Below are positions 22,701 to 37,700 of a stretch of 64,000 bases of DNA, piece by piece; within the stretch, counting starts at the first letter, position 1; every line of letters starts with the position of its first letter. A program made the position numbers and the translations under genes. The stretch is taken from contig JAFFJZ010000002.1 of assembly GCA_018340375.1 (NCBI GenBank), forward strand, positions 13,596,001 to 13,660,000, in the 5' to 3' direction. The stretch comes from Gonatopus flavifemur. Taxonomy: Eukaryota; Arthropoda; Insecta; Hymenoptera; Dryinidae. The notes under the pieces are model-generated. The model was not told where the DNA came from, ran no database searches, and saw only the letters and a list, made by a program, of their open reading frames with translations.

Positions 22701-25700
22701 GTTATATTTAATTCAAGTACCAATTTAATAATACACCACGAACTCCTCACAATCATCATTATCGTTGTAATTCGTCGTATTTACAGGAGTACGTCAATAT
22801 ATCCCAGAGGGAAATATATGTCTGTGAGATAGAGGACATTTGAACCGTATAGAATGTGCGGAGAAAAAATTACAATAATAATCGAATAGAGGGAATGTTT
22901 ATTTTCACAGTACTTGCAGTACAGCTGAATCCGCGTCATTTACGCAGGGAAAAATTTGCTGCCGCAGCAAATTAAGATGTTACATACACTGTAAATAATG
23001 TGGGGAATTTTTCTTCACACTGTTGGTGGATTCCGTCCCATCGTCGTGAGGGTGTTGAATCCATAAAAAATGAGGGATTTTTCCACCACTTTGAGGGATT
23101 CTTCTGTTTTTTGGGTGTTGAATGCTCTACAGAAGAAGGAAAAGTTGACCAAATTGTAGTGAAAACTTCCTTATCTATGAAGGAACTTCGCTGCCACCAT
23201 TTTTTGAGGGAAAATTCCACAATAATTTTTTACAGTGTATAGAATAGCAAATATTCTTGCTAATCTAGCTAAGAATTTGCTGCTACAGTTGACTGCATTG
23301 CTGAGAGAACAAATTTTTCAAATTTTTAGTATTATATACAGAATATCAAAGAAATGTTGCTGAAAGAGCAAACATTTTTTGCTGCCACAGCTAAAAAATC
23401 GCTGTCTTTGCGAACAGAATTGCTGTGATAACGAATGGGTTGCTCTCAAAGCAAAAGAAGTCCAGCAAAATCTGTCACTGCGAATTGATCTTTTCTCCGT
23501 TTTTGAATTTTTTACAACATGTCAGCGTCGAATATAAATCTAATCAATGAATTTGTGATGAATAATTTTTTTCAACTCTTGTAGGATTCCAAAATCTTCA
23601 AAAAAGTGTCTTGTTCAAAATTATTTGCGAGATAGTTTGAAGTTATCAAGAACATTTCAAAACACTGCAAGAGAGTTCATAAATATTTTGAGAACACCGT
23701 TTTTCAGAATCCATTACTGACTCTTTTATATTGTTTGACACGAATTCATCACATTTTTCAACACAATTCCTCGTATTTCCAATCATATTTTTCCTTGATA
23801 AATCTATTCCAAATACTATTGTTGCAATAAAATCATCCTTTTTCATAAGATCACATTTAATTCACTTGCAACGGAAACAACAAACAATTTATTCAATTCC
23901 TCAGTCTATATAAAAATTTGTATTATCATTGCAGTTGAAACAATGAATGACAGTCGATGAAATTGGACATAGACGTTTTATGTATTTTCCAGTTTTATCT
24001 AATGAATATTCATGAATGTAATCTGATTCTGCGACATTTGCGAGTTATATACATGGAACGCGGTCAAAATTGAGATTGCCGAATGAAATACTAAACCGAT
24101 GAACTGTTACGTGCGCGCATCGAAGCTCAAATTGGCAATTCAGAATAGAAAAATGGATGAGAAAACATTTATTCCGGTATATTAAACAATAGGAAGGATT
24201 TGCGCAATAACAAAATCAATTCACATGATCGGCTGAATAACATGGAAATTAAAAAATACACTGTCGAAAATAATTTGAAATGTTTGATAAAAAATGATGT
24301 TAAATTTCGTAACAAGCTATGATATTCGAAATTTTGCATCAAAACTGATCTTAAATTTTGTAACAATGATGTAAGCAGATATGGCAACATGTGTTGACAT
24401 GATACGAAATTTCGCGATACTGATACGTAAAAAACTTTGTATTCGTATTATGAAGTTTTGTACTGAAATCATTCGAGGGATTTTTCAGCTTAATTTGTGC
24501 CCTCCCAATGTGATTCAATGTGATTTCGCATAAAATCTGTGTCAAGTTTCTATGAATTTGTATATAATATCGATTGAAACTTGATACAAATTTTATATAA
24601 AATCACATAAACCCAGCCCTACAAGGAATAAATTTTATAAAAATCATTATTTCAATATGGTGATTATTCATTTGAATGATTGATTCATATAATTCACGAA
24701 TATCCAAAATAATTCATTTTATAGGAAAATCTTGAAAATAAACGAACATTGTTTCTCGTTTTTTAAGAAAATTCCGTAGACCCTAGAGTTACTCTCTAGA
24801 TCTCTCTGCCCACAATACTTGAAGAGGATTAAATAAAATAAGATGAAACAACCAGCCAGACCTTCTATTTGTATGGAACAACGTCTGGCTGGTTGTTTCA
24901 TTGCGTTTTATTTAATCCTCTTCAAGTATTTTGGGCAGAGAGATCTAGTAACTCTAGGGTCTACGGGATGCCGTTAAGGGGGAAAATACCAGCAAATGTA
25001 CATTTTTTTGGGAATTTATTACAATTCTTTGGTTAAAGATACAATCATGAAAGCAAGCACACGCCGTGCAGACCACAGGTCTCAATTTTCACCTAAAATA
25101 AAAAAAAACATAATTCTATCGTTGAAGTATATCAAAACGCACAACTTGACGAAGAGAAAAACAAAAAATAAAATTTATTTACATTGCTTTTTTTCAGTTT
25201 TTAAACTATATAAAAACAAAAGTGTGTTTCTTTTTTCAAATTGCTTTTGAACTTTCAATTTTTCATTTTCATTTGTTTTCACTCCGTCAAGCTGTGCGTT
25301 TTCACATATTCTAACAATAGAATTTTGGTTTTTAGAAAAAAAATCGAGGTTGTACGGCGCAAAAATGAGGGACCAACTTCTAATAGCAGTAGCTCGGTAG
25401 CCATTTTGAAGTATTTTTGTTTCAACAAAATTATAAACATAGATTTGAAACGTGGATTTCAAGATGTGCGTTATTTCATTAACGAATCCTCAGTCAATTT
25501 TTCGTAATAAATTCTTGAAAAACAGTACGTTTACATGTATCTCCCCCCCTCAAGAAATGAATCTATCCAAAAAATTTTTTCAGTATCTTCATTGTTTATT
25601 TATATGATTATTTTGAATCATTCAAGCGAATGATTTATAAAACATCGAAGGAATGGAGACTAATTTTACCGATTGACCTTTTTCAGAATATGGTACATGG

Positions 25701-28700
25701 GCCTCTGCTGGATATTGAGAAATCTGAAACGGCAGCAAAACCTAACAGATCGTCGATCGCGATGGCTGAAAGAAAAATATTTGCAGTTGTATTTTGAAGA
25801 AAATTGTATGGAGCCAATGACGGCTGAAGCTATACGGGCATTTGGTGGTCGTGATTGGTCAACAACTGAAAGTATTGGTACATTATCACCTACCAGCAGC
25901 AGTAATCTTCGTAGAAGGAGTAAAGGGAAAAAAACCAAGTCCATTGGCAATATCCACGCTCTCACAAAGGTACGCATGGTTAAATGATCCATTAGAGGCT
26001 ATTCCTTTGAAAAAAAAGTCGAAATTCAAGTTTTGAGCAATCTTTTAACCAGTGCCATGTACTTATTGTTATCGATTGCAAGCAGGATTCAGTTGTTTGA
26101 ATAAAAAAGTATATAATTTTTATAGATTTCTATGCAAAATAAACAAAAATTCAGTAGATTTTCTATTAACATGAAACGATCACAGTTCACCTGTCCGTCA
26201 AGAAAGTCAGTTGAGTATCAAACGGTCAGTAACATAGAAATCTTGACTGCTGACACATTGTTAGTGAATTTTGATGGCATCTGTCATCACTCCCTGTGTA
26301 TTAAATATCATTCTACTGCCCTATATTTCAATATGTATAGAATATACCCAACAGAGATGACTGTAGACGTTTCAAAGGACCGATCACAGCTCTTCACCGG
26401 TTACTAGCTCTTTAGAGATCGCTTGAAACGCCAGTTATCATTGTTTGTAGAGTATTGACCTCCCCTTTGAAGATTGGTAAACCTGCATATTGGATATTCA
26501 TTACTTTAGGAGCTGAGTTTTAAACAATACGACTCGTCTTCCTCCGATGGTGGTTTATCCACAGCACCGATTCGTAACATGACTGGTAGCAGGGAGTCTT
26601 TGACAAGGATGTTACCAGCATCGCCACGATCTAGTAGAGACCGAATGCCATCGCGCAGTCCTCCTGGCTCTGCTGAAAGGATCATCTCTAATTTACCTTA
26701 CGCTAGTCTACAAAGGTGAGTTGATAAATTCATCAGTGGAATCATATTCCACAATTTCACTTCACATTCATTAACGATACTCGGAATTGGTTTTTTAATA
26801 GTCATGTACGATATTCCACGATATTGATATTTTATATACAATTTTTATATAGTTTTCTACACTACTTTATAAAATTACATATAAGCACGACAAAGTTTGT
26901 ATAAAAAATGTCGATATCGTGAAATATCATTATCGCGCATCACATTTTTTTATTTCCTTCTCTCAAACATAAGAAAATTTACTTTTTCTTTTAATATTCT
27001 TTTTTTCTGCATGGAATCTATAGGAGAACATAGTCAACCTTTATCTAAAGAGATTTGTATGAATATCTTTCCATTTTTCGCTCAAAAATGTAACTCTCTC
27101 AGTAGAGAGGAATTTTGAAACGTTTACTGAATTTTTCTCGGATTTTTGCATCAATTAGAATGATGTCTGAATTTCTCCAAATTGTTCCTTAGCGAATAAA
27201 TAAAATCATGAGGATCAATTCAAAAAATTGAGAGAACTGACATGAATGATAGTAAAGTACTTTGTATAGGAATCTGAAAAAACTAGAAAACTAGAAATTC
27301 TTTCGAATTTTATTCAGTTCCAAAAGAAGAAGCAAGCTGAATTCTTTGACCATCGTTTAATTCTCATTAGAGCAATCGATTTTACTGTCATTATGATGTT
27401 CATGAGCATCATGATGAAGATTTTTTCGAGGAATTGTCAGTGGTAACGTACAATCCGAAGAAAAAGCGTCTTCATTTACACATAAATGATTACAAAATTC
27501 TCTCTGACGGATAACACTGAAAGAAAAAATTTTTTATGTATTGGAAATCAGTTTGATTAAAGTACAAATAAATTATTGAAATTGATTGAAAAAAATTCAC
27601 ATAAAAGAAACATATAAGTAATTGGAATTGTCACTCAAAATCGCTCTCCATGTAATCATCTTAAACAAAACAGTTTCATCCATATTGATCCTCTAAATTT
27701 CACCCTCATCAAATTAATCCTCGCGATATATTGCCAGAAAAGTGGTCCATAAAAGAATTTGTCCCTCGAAAATTTGAACGAGGTAAATTTATCTACAGAC
27801 CATTAACTAAAGAATATATTGATCTTCGTATACTGCACCGTAAATCCAAATTTTTTATTTTAATACTATCAAAGTGTTCAAATCGTGTAGTCACTTTTTT
27901 AGTTAGTTCAATTTAGCTCACTGAAATTAATGAAGTTTTTCTATTATTTTCAACTATGAAAAAAATTGAAATGAAAAATTTCTCACACTGAAAGAATTTT
28001 ATTTGAAAAATTACCGTGAAATTCCAATGATCGAGGAACAAGTAGAATTTTTTGAAAATATTACTGTGAATTCTATAAAACTTTTTTAGAAAATATCACT
28101 CTCATTTTTACAAGGTGCACATTAATTTTTTGAAGAATTTTCACTTGTCCTTCAATTACTGAAATTTCACGATATTTTTTTAAAACAGAATTCTACCCGT
28201 GCATAAATTTTCAAGATCAATTTTGGTGAATTCTTGATCGCCACATGAAATGGTTATCATTTTCATTGTTTCTTCCTGTACACTGAGAAAATCTAACACG
28301 AGTGACGAATGTTCTGCACATTGATCATCAGTGTGCGAGAAAAAAATAATTAAAAAACACTGCTGGCTTAATGTGCGTCCATCGATTACCAATGACCGCG
28401 CATTGGTGACCATTCCGCGTATCATTGGTAAATGATGTACACACATTAGCCAGCAGTGTTTTATTTTATTCTTTCTCGCACAATGATGATCAATGTGCGG
28501 AACATTAGTCACCCGTGTCCGATTTTCTCAGTGTAGTGGCGAAATAACTGGCAATTTTACTGGCAATAACAGGCCATTTTGCGGTTTCTAAAAGTATATC
28601 TTAACTCAATGTACAGCATGAATTTCCATTGATCCTCAACATTGATGCGAAATAAGTTCATACCTAACTTCTAATCTGTACAGTTCCTGTGCGGGTTCAA

Positions 28701-31700
28701 AAAGTCCCGATACAGCAAAAATTTTGCTTCGACCAAAAGATTTCTTATGCAACAGTTTTCACTGTTTTTAAGATGTCTTCGTTTAAGAAATCTAAAAGAT
28801 ATCTTTTAGATTTCTTAAACTAAGACATCTTAAAAACAGTGAAAACTGTTGCATAAGAAATCTTTTAAACATCTAAATGTTGATATCAAGTTAACTGGCA
28901 AACAATCGTGAATGCACGGAGAAAAAAGTATTGCTGGCATAACAAGTAGGTCTGTTATTATAGCGCCTACAAAAAAAATTAGCTGTAAGAGCAAGAAAAA
29001 TGATTGGCACAACTAAATTTTTTTGCTGACGTAAACAAATTTGTTAACAGAACTAACATCTTAGCTGCTGGAGTGAATATTTTTGCAAGGACAACAAATT
29101 TCTTTGTAGGCGCTATAGTAGCAAAACATTTTTTCTCCTTGTGTTTATAATCTAAATCTTAAATATTCTGGAATATTATTAGAGTTTATAGAATAAATGG
29201 ATATACATCAAAGAATAAACTTAAATTCTTTCCGATCACAACTCGTCAAATGGCCAAGGAAGGCGCAATTTCGGATTCCAATCAATTTTGCTTTAGATCC
29301 ATGATTTTAAAGTACGAAAAACTTCCGAGTTTTGTAATTAATTATTCTGACTCTGGTACTCTTCAAGTTTCTAATGAAGCCCCGAATCATTCGAAAGTTC
29401 CATTTCTGAATGTGTGGAGGAACCTGGAGGAGGTCATATTTCCTTAAACTTTAAAGGGGTCAAAGTTCAACTATTGCGAGGTTACGTTTGGAATCATAAC
29501 TTACTCCGCGATCGGGATATCAAATCACATCCATACGTAAGTGATTTCATAATTAACATATTCACAATATTTTACTGGAAATTCAAAATTATATTGAACC
29601 GAATAGTCGAAAATTTACCGAAGAATTTTTGCTGCTACATAAAAATATTCTTCGATACAGCGAAAGTTAGTATTTTCGGATACAATTATCGGCTCACGAA
29701 TGGTCAGTTAATTGGATGATGTAATTGATTGGAATATGAAATTTACCGAAAGCTGATTCATTGATTAGATAATTCGTCGAATTACATTGTGGAACGAATT
29801 CAAAATTCATCAGAATTCAATTGATCGAAAATGCTATCCATTATACGAATTAGAAGACACGGCATTGATGGATACAATTTATTGTAAAATTGATGCAGTT
29901 GAAACGTTTCGTTGTAATTTACTTTTAGTATTAGCCCCAAATAACGCCTTTTTCTTGATCAAAATAGTAGCTGAAATGAAGTGAAAACAAGAAGAACGTT
30001 GAGCTTATCGGAATAAATTATCATCTGTATCAGCCAAGTTTTAGAAATTACAGCCAAATATCTTACACTGAAAGAAACATTTCTTCCAACCAAATGAATA
30101 GTTTATTTGTCCTCTCTCCATAAAATATTCCTTAGGATTAATGGAATATTCAATCGAATAAAATAATGGAATATATATAAATAAATTGGTCTTCTAAATA
30201 GATAATTTATTCGTCACAAGTAATCAGTTTTTGCATCTAATTGAATATTTAATTTCTACAAATCAATATTTTATGGAGAGAGGAAAAATAAATATTTCTT
30301 CAAGTGTAGCACCCACAGGACAGTTGATTTCTCAGCAACATCAGCCCAATTTTGAAGCTAATGAAGCTAAAAATGTTACTACAGCACCGAAAATTTAGCT
30401 ATAGCAGCTCAAAAGTGGCTGCGTCTTCCTCACAGCTAATCAATTTTTTCCGTAAAAAAAGTAAATGAAACAGATTCAAGAAGTATTTGAAGCGAAATTT
30501 GAAATAAAAAAGATCGTATGAGAATTAACTTTGTTGCAAAATTTAATACATTTTCAACACCAATCGTGATAATAATCAATGCTTTTTGCATATCCCGTCT
30601 GCATGTAATTCCCTAATTTAATCATCCTAATGGTATTCGGATTGAATTGGAATTAAATAAATTAATGAATCATATAATATAATGAAATAGAAATTCTTTT
30701 GAATATTATGATTAGCACATACACACAGTCTGTCTAAAATATGTTGTTGAATATTTCATTTCCTGGAATTTCTCATATCCAGGAATCAAGCAAAAATCAA
30801 ATCTACCTTCGCGTTATATGAATCTCTTCTTTAGCAGGTGAAATACGAGTGTATAAATTCAAAATCAACTGTCTTGTAATTCACTTCATGAAATATTCAT
30901 GGTGATCGCGTCAGAATTATAAAACCGCTGAATTCAAGATTTCCCACAAAATCATCATCAGTATCCAACCCTTTGTATTATACAAAGCCTGAGGGAATTA
31001 TTAATTATTATATTGATTTCAATGTTAAAGTTCTTCTGAAAATTATATTGATAACAAATTTCCGAATATTATATTGTGAAATGAAATCATTGAATCAACT
31101 TGAATTTACTTCCAAAATCAGAAAAAAAAACAATGAGAATTAAAATCCCCAGTCAAAGATTCCTAATTCCAATGATAAGTTTGCACACGGTGAAAAAAAC
31201 TAACAATAATATTGCTGAGTTGACAATAAAATATTGTTTTTAATCAACCCACAATAAATATCGTAAAAATATGACCGCCACTATTGCTGAACTAGCAACA
31301 ATATTATATTGTCAACATTATTAACAATTCAAATATTAAATTTTGCAATATCATGTGGTTATATCGATAATTTATATTTACCTATTTGAAAAAATATTAC
31401 TTTCGATTGAGGAAAAAAATTTCTCATCCGAATTTATCCCTACAAACATTCTTTTACGATCTGGTTTGATTCATGTGTGAAGAAAAGGCGATTGTAAGTT
31501 CCAATGTTGGAAAGTTGCCTTAGCGAGATTCGAACCCGGGTCCTCCGAGTGGGAAACAAAGCATTCATCACATCAGCAGATCTCCAAGATGACAACTGAG
31601 TACTTGAATTGCCATTTATGGTAATCCTCGACTTTGTTCAGAGTTAACGATGAAAATATATTCAAAACAAACATAAAATCGTACACATTGAATAAATTCT

Positions 31701-34700
31701 CGAGTTGAAAAATTTGGACGATTTTTGTCCTCTGATTTCATTTTTAGACTCATCTTGTCCCGATGGTTGATTATTGCGGACAAAAACAGTACTTTTTCAT
31801 GATTTCACTCTGAAATTTTCCTCCGGCGAGTAAAAGTGATTGAGGACAAATTCAGACTAAAATCTTGAAAGAGTACTGTTTTTGTCCACATTAATCAACC
31901 ATCAGGACAAATTCAGACTAAAATCTTGAAAGAGTACTGTTTTTGTCCACATTAATCAACCATCAGGGGAAATCAGTCTAAAAATGAAATCAGAGGACAA
32001 AAACCGTCCAAATTTTGCGACTCGGGAATGAATTAGGATTTGAACCACAGGAATTTTCTCAGAAACGAATGAAACTCGTCAAATTTGTTTGTTAAACTCA
32101 TGCAAGGTTTGTTAATCAATCAGAATTTGGGATTGATTTTTATGTTTGTGAATTCAAGAATAATTTCATCGAAAAAGGGTTTGTAAAAGAATGTACAGGA
32201 GGAAAACCCCCGTATTCGCGGATTCGGTATTCGTGGTTAGGGAATTGACACCCTGTTTCGATATTCGCGGATGTTTGCTTCACGTATTCGCGATTTTGTT
32301 TATACCCACATTCACGTTATTGACATTTCGAAAGGTTTTTTTTCGCTAATTTAAAAGTCTACAATAAACAAAAGTTGGAGAAAATTGTTACCAGAGGTTG
32401 TAGTGACTGACGATGTTCCGGATCAAACTCTTTCTGAAATCGTCGAGAATGTGATTCAAATAACAAGAGATATTGGAGATGTCGGTTTTGAAGATATCAA
32501 CAATGAAGGAATTTCAGAGCTTGTTTATCAGGGTAGCCAAGGATTGTCGATCGAAGAAATTGAAGAAATGTTGGAGCCTTCTGAGGAAGATGAAACGGCT
32601 GAAACTGATTCTGAAACGCAAGTGAAACAACTTTCCCTGAAAAACACTTGTCAAAATCATTAGAGCAGTTCAAGAAGGAGTCGATGATGCTATTGAAAAT
32701 GATCTTATTATGGTACGAAGTTTAAAATTCAAAAAAGAAATTACCGAAGCCTTAAGTTGTTATCAAGAATTGTACAAAGATGTTCTTCGTCGTGCGGAAC
32801 AAACAACAGTTACTGAATTTTTTAAATCAACCAATAAATGATATTCGATAGTGAATAAAGCATGTGTTATGATTTACAATAGTGTCTTTCACAAGATATT
32901 GTTATTTTACAGGAGAAAATGGTGATATTTCGTGCTAAAAAGACAATATTTACTGCTGTTCTCGTCGTCGCGGAACGTAACCCCCCTTTTCCCATAAGAG
33001 CAATGCTTCCGTATCACAGTGGTCCCAAATCCAAAAACACTGGCCAAAAGTATAAGGAACCTTTGAAGTTGGTTGAAATTTGTCATTCGGGGGTTTTCGG
33101 GGTTGCTGATTGCGAATCTGAACCTAGAATTCCTGATTTCAGAATGGCGGATCCAATATGGCGGAAAATAATTTGAAAATTCATCGGATTCGTTTGGAAT
33201 TTGTCATTCGGGGGTTTTCGGGGTCGCTGATTGCGAATCTGACCTTAGAATCCACGATTTCGAAATGGCGGATTCAATATAGCGGAAAATAATTTGAAAA
33301 TTCATCGGATTCGTTTGAATTTGTGAATTGGGAGTTTTCGGGGTCGCTGATTACGAATCTGAACTCAGAATTCACGATTTCAAAATGACAGACCCAACAT
33401 GGCAGACAAAAATCCGAAGAATCTGACTTTGATCCGTCATATTGAATCCACCGTTATAAAATCCTGAAATAGGAGTTCAAATCCGTAATCAGCGACCTCA
33501 AAAACCCCCAGGTACCAATTCTCATCATGATCAAGCGATTTTCCCTATTTCCCATATTTTCGTCCGCCATATTTGAATTGTCATTTTGGAATCCTAAATT
33601 TTGAGTTTCAATTCGTAATCCTTCAAAACCGCCGGGTATTAATTTTGAACTTAATCGCACATCAGGAGAAATACCTGATTTTGGAGTCAACCAAAAATTT
33701 ACCCTATACTTCAAAGATCATGCACACCCATTCCAAGTTTTGATAACTGTCACTAAATCCAACATACCTTCAGAAGTAGAACCCATCTTTAAGGTTTAAA
33801 ATCGTTGGATAATCTGAATCACTAGTTACATATCAATTGAACTTGATTTTTCTTATTCTTATGCCAAGCGATTCCACGATATTTTTACTAAAACTTCGAT
33901 AAAACCTCCATCCGCAGCTATCCGCAGCTGTTTTTTGTTTCCACTTTTGCGCAAACGTATGCTCTCCGACGTTATTCAAGTTTTTTGACCGAACAACGCC
34001 CAACAATTTACTTTTACTCTACATGAAAATGATTCTTTTTTACAATTTTCCCTATATTTATACAAAGTTTAACATAGACTCAGAAAAACATGCACACTCA
34101 TTCCAAATTTTGAAAAATATCATTCAATCCGACATACCTTTAGGAGTAGAACCCATTTTGGAAGATTGGAATCGATGGATATTTCGATTTTTAATTCATA
34201 TTTCAACTGAGCACGATTTTTCTCATTCTCGAGCACAAATGACGTGACAGTTTTACGTCTACCTTGAACTGAATTTTCAAGACAATTGACAAGGTTCAGA
34301 CATTTTCGATTTCGGAAACAAGGAGACCAAACCTTCCTCTAACAAACATGACAGCTGAAATCTCTTGGAAAAACACTTTATTTTTCGACTTTTGGCCAGC
34401 TTTTTTGGATTTGAGACCACTGTGCGTATTCGCGGTATCCTCGTGGAACGCAACCCCCGCGCATACGGAGGTTTTCCTGTATATCACTTGGATATCATTT
34501 TTATCTGTCTCCTGAAGTGGATAAAAATAATTTCTCACGGGAATAAAATTATACCGTTTCATACGTTCAGAATATATGGCTGTTTTGACAATAAATGGAT
34601 TTTGTTACGACAAGTTTTTTGGTTAATTCTTTGATACTTATTGTTGTCGTTGCTTGATATTGTTTCGTCAAATCGATAATGTTTATTGTGAGTTGGAATA

Positions 34701-37700
34701 GCAACTGTCATTTTAACCAGTGATTTTTAGCAATACAATTCTTGTTAACGAAACAATGTGCTATTGCTGTATGAACAAAAAATTATTGCATAACCACACG
34801 GAGAAAAAATGGTTTGCTACTATAGCGCCTACAAAGAAATTTGTTGTTCTTGCAAAAATATTCACTCCAGCAGCTAGGACGTTAGTTCTGTCAACAAATT
34901 TTTTTATGTCAGCAAATAAGTTTAGTTGTGTCAATCATTTTTCTTGCTCTTCCAACTAGTTTTTTTTTGTAGGCGCTATAGTAACAGATCTGCTTGTTAT
35001 GCCAGCAATACTTTTTTCTCCGTGCAGCAATAAAATGTTGACAACTTTTATATTGCTGATTCTACCATACACATTTTTCTCCGTGCAGTAAAACACAGTA
35101 CGTTGAAACGATTAATTTTCATCAATCACTTTCATTTTGTCATTTTCTCAAATATTATGTTGTTCCTCTTAATAATTAAAAAATAGCTTGTTGTGTCTTG
35201 CCAGGGACAAAGACAAGAATGGATCTAGTGGATTGGTGATCGGATCAGAGGCACCTTGGCAGATAAAAGCCCGCGCTACTTCCATGATGTACGAGAGCCA
35301 GTTGAGTTTCTTCCAATTTGTTGCACTCTTCCGATGCTTCAGCCTCAGGGCCAGGAAGGATTTGCGCGATCTCTTTGCACAGCTTGCAATCACTTGTCGA
35401 AGTCAAAGCGATGGATCTCTCAGGGATTTCAATGTTCGTCCAGCTGTACTTCGACAAACCAGCGATGCGACTCCTCAAAGGATCGGTGAGTGTTTGTAGA
35501 TCTCGAGGGTCGTCAGAATGAAAATTTGTCTTCAAAAATCATATTCATATTCGCTAGAACTGATCGGATGATTCTTAACATACGTTTTATGAGAAGGGAT
35601 TCTTTTCCAATATTTTATTCGTTTCGAGTGCATGTAATTCAATTCAATGCATAGAAATTGAAGTTGAAAGTTTCAAAATTGTATATTCTTTATATCAAGA
35701 ATACCCGAGTCAAAAAGTGAAACCTGATTTAGCTCTGATTCGTCGCGTATTACGGATCAGTGAATTAGGTGTAATATCATTTTTTCCCTGATCTCTCCCT
35801 GTTCTCAACCTGATCTTGCTTTTAACATTCTTATTCAACCTGATGTCAACCTTCTTTCGATCCGATTGAACTCTGGATCGTTGCGTATTACGGAGTTGAT
35901 CAGGCTTTAAAAAGTATTAGAATCTTTCGACTCGGGTATCAAAACACATACAACTCGTATATGTCTCTAATTTTCATTTCATTATAATCCACTAGTAAAG
36001 GTATTATACAATGGAATGAAAGAATGATAAAGAATACAAGATAGAATTGAAATTCATCATAGGATGGATAAAAGAGAAAGAGAAAGCAATTTGCAAACGC
36101 GTTGTATGGTTTGAATTGAAAATAGATAGCCAACCGAAACCACGATGATTCTCTCGAAGAGGAACCATAACAGTTCCGTCGTGATTCAACATCCCTGCTG
36201 CTATGAGAATCCATTTACATAAGATTAATCCATTTCGACACCCGTAAAATTTTCCAAGTGGGAGCGACGACATCCGGATTATCTATTCTCTCTGGATGGG
36301 TCATATAGAAGCGTTGAAATAGCGTGGGTTGCGCGCTGCTCACGGATAAATCTGTTTTCTCAACGGCTACACGAAAATTATACTACCAGTTACGCAATAC
36401 GAAGAGAAAGACAACCCTGATACGTCGTTTCGACTTAACTAAAATGTTGTAACACGTTCTCACCTCTTTTTCCCATTGTGAACCGAGGGGAATCGTGACT
36501 TTATACCGTGTAAAGATGTCAATTGGAACGATAAAGATAACTTATGTGAGATTGTGTCTTGAGAAATAAAGAGAATGCTAAGGGGAAAGAAAGGATATTA
36601 TCCAACCCATGAATTTTGGCATATTCATAATAAACAATGAATATAATATCGTGTTCGTAGTTAGATAATATACAAAGGAGATTATTGTTCCATCTTCAGA
36701 GAAATTAATTAGGAAGAATGAATTGAAATGAATTCAGATTGTATGCAAGGAAGATATATTCCCTTCGCAATCATATTCCACATATTTGAATAAAATTTTC
36801 ATAAAAAAGCATTTGACGTCAGCTGTCAAATATTTCATAACCATAATATGCACTCTTGAAATAAACAAATGAATACATGGAAATACGAATTGTATCATAA
36901 AAATCCGATAACTGTCGTTGGTATAGTCGCGGAAAATGAAATAACGAACAAAGTAAATAATAAAAAATTTTCCCCCCCATGATACGAATGTTAACAGATA
37001 TAATCTACATACTTCGATCCAATTTTCTTCAATACCATATTTCTCACTTCCATTATCATTTTCTACTCCATAAATTCTCCTCGAATAATATCGTAGATAT
37101 AATGTTGGGCATTCTCGTTGTTTAATTATTGTCTAGTTGCCATTATTTCCACACCTGATGAATTAATAAACTTTTAACATTTGCGCTCCACATTTACGAA
37201 TCGTTTGTTGAAATCCTTGAGAATCGAGAAGTATGGATTTGAACACGAGAAATCAAGTTCATTCGATCACTTGCCAGTTGAAACTACCATCTAACTCACT
37301 TGTAACAAACTTCTGAAATCTCAGTTCTCCACCAACAGGAGGGGATATCTCCCAATGAAAACAGCTTCAAGCAACACACTAAATGGTAGGAACTTGATAG
37401 ACGTTCATGTATTTAGTACAGCCACGAATATTCGGAGAATTCTCTACAAATTTCGACGGCGTTCAATTCATCAAGGAAACTTTTCTGTATTTTTTACCAA
37501 ATGAACATGATCCCAACTAATTCATGCTTTGCTTTTCCAAAAATCACCTGATTAGCTACACGTATTTGATACCCCCCCGTATGGAAATATTTCGCTGAAA
37601 AATGTCTGCAAAACTATGAAAAATCTCTGAAAAAAAATGAAAAAACTCTGAGAAACTCTGACAAACTCTGAGAATCTCTGAAATTTTTATGAGAAATCTA

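Larger units (their letters stand above)
32196..34479 (+). mobile_element. pogo/Tigger-like DNA transposon, decayed
   Basis: CAGGAGGAAAACCCCCGTATTCGCGG at 32196 is inverted at ccccgcgcatacggaggttttcctg ending 34479, with TA on both sides. attcgcgg words repeat near both ends, as in Tigger ends. It carries the C-terminal part of a transposase (about 32379-32841). It is interrupted by 33017-34422; most of the transposase is already missing. Confidence 0.75.

Noticed and set aside
29250..29719. Open frames in the 8.5-kb intron as a PLC exon
   Set aside because: Exons c and d already join in phase and match the family; no similarity and no suitable splice pair.
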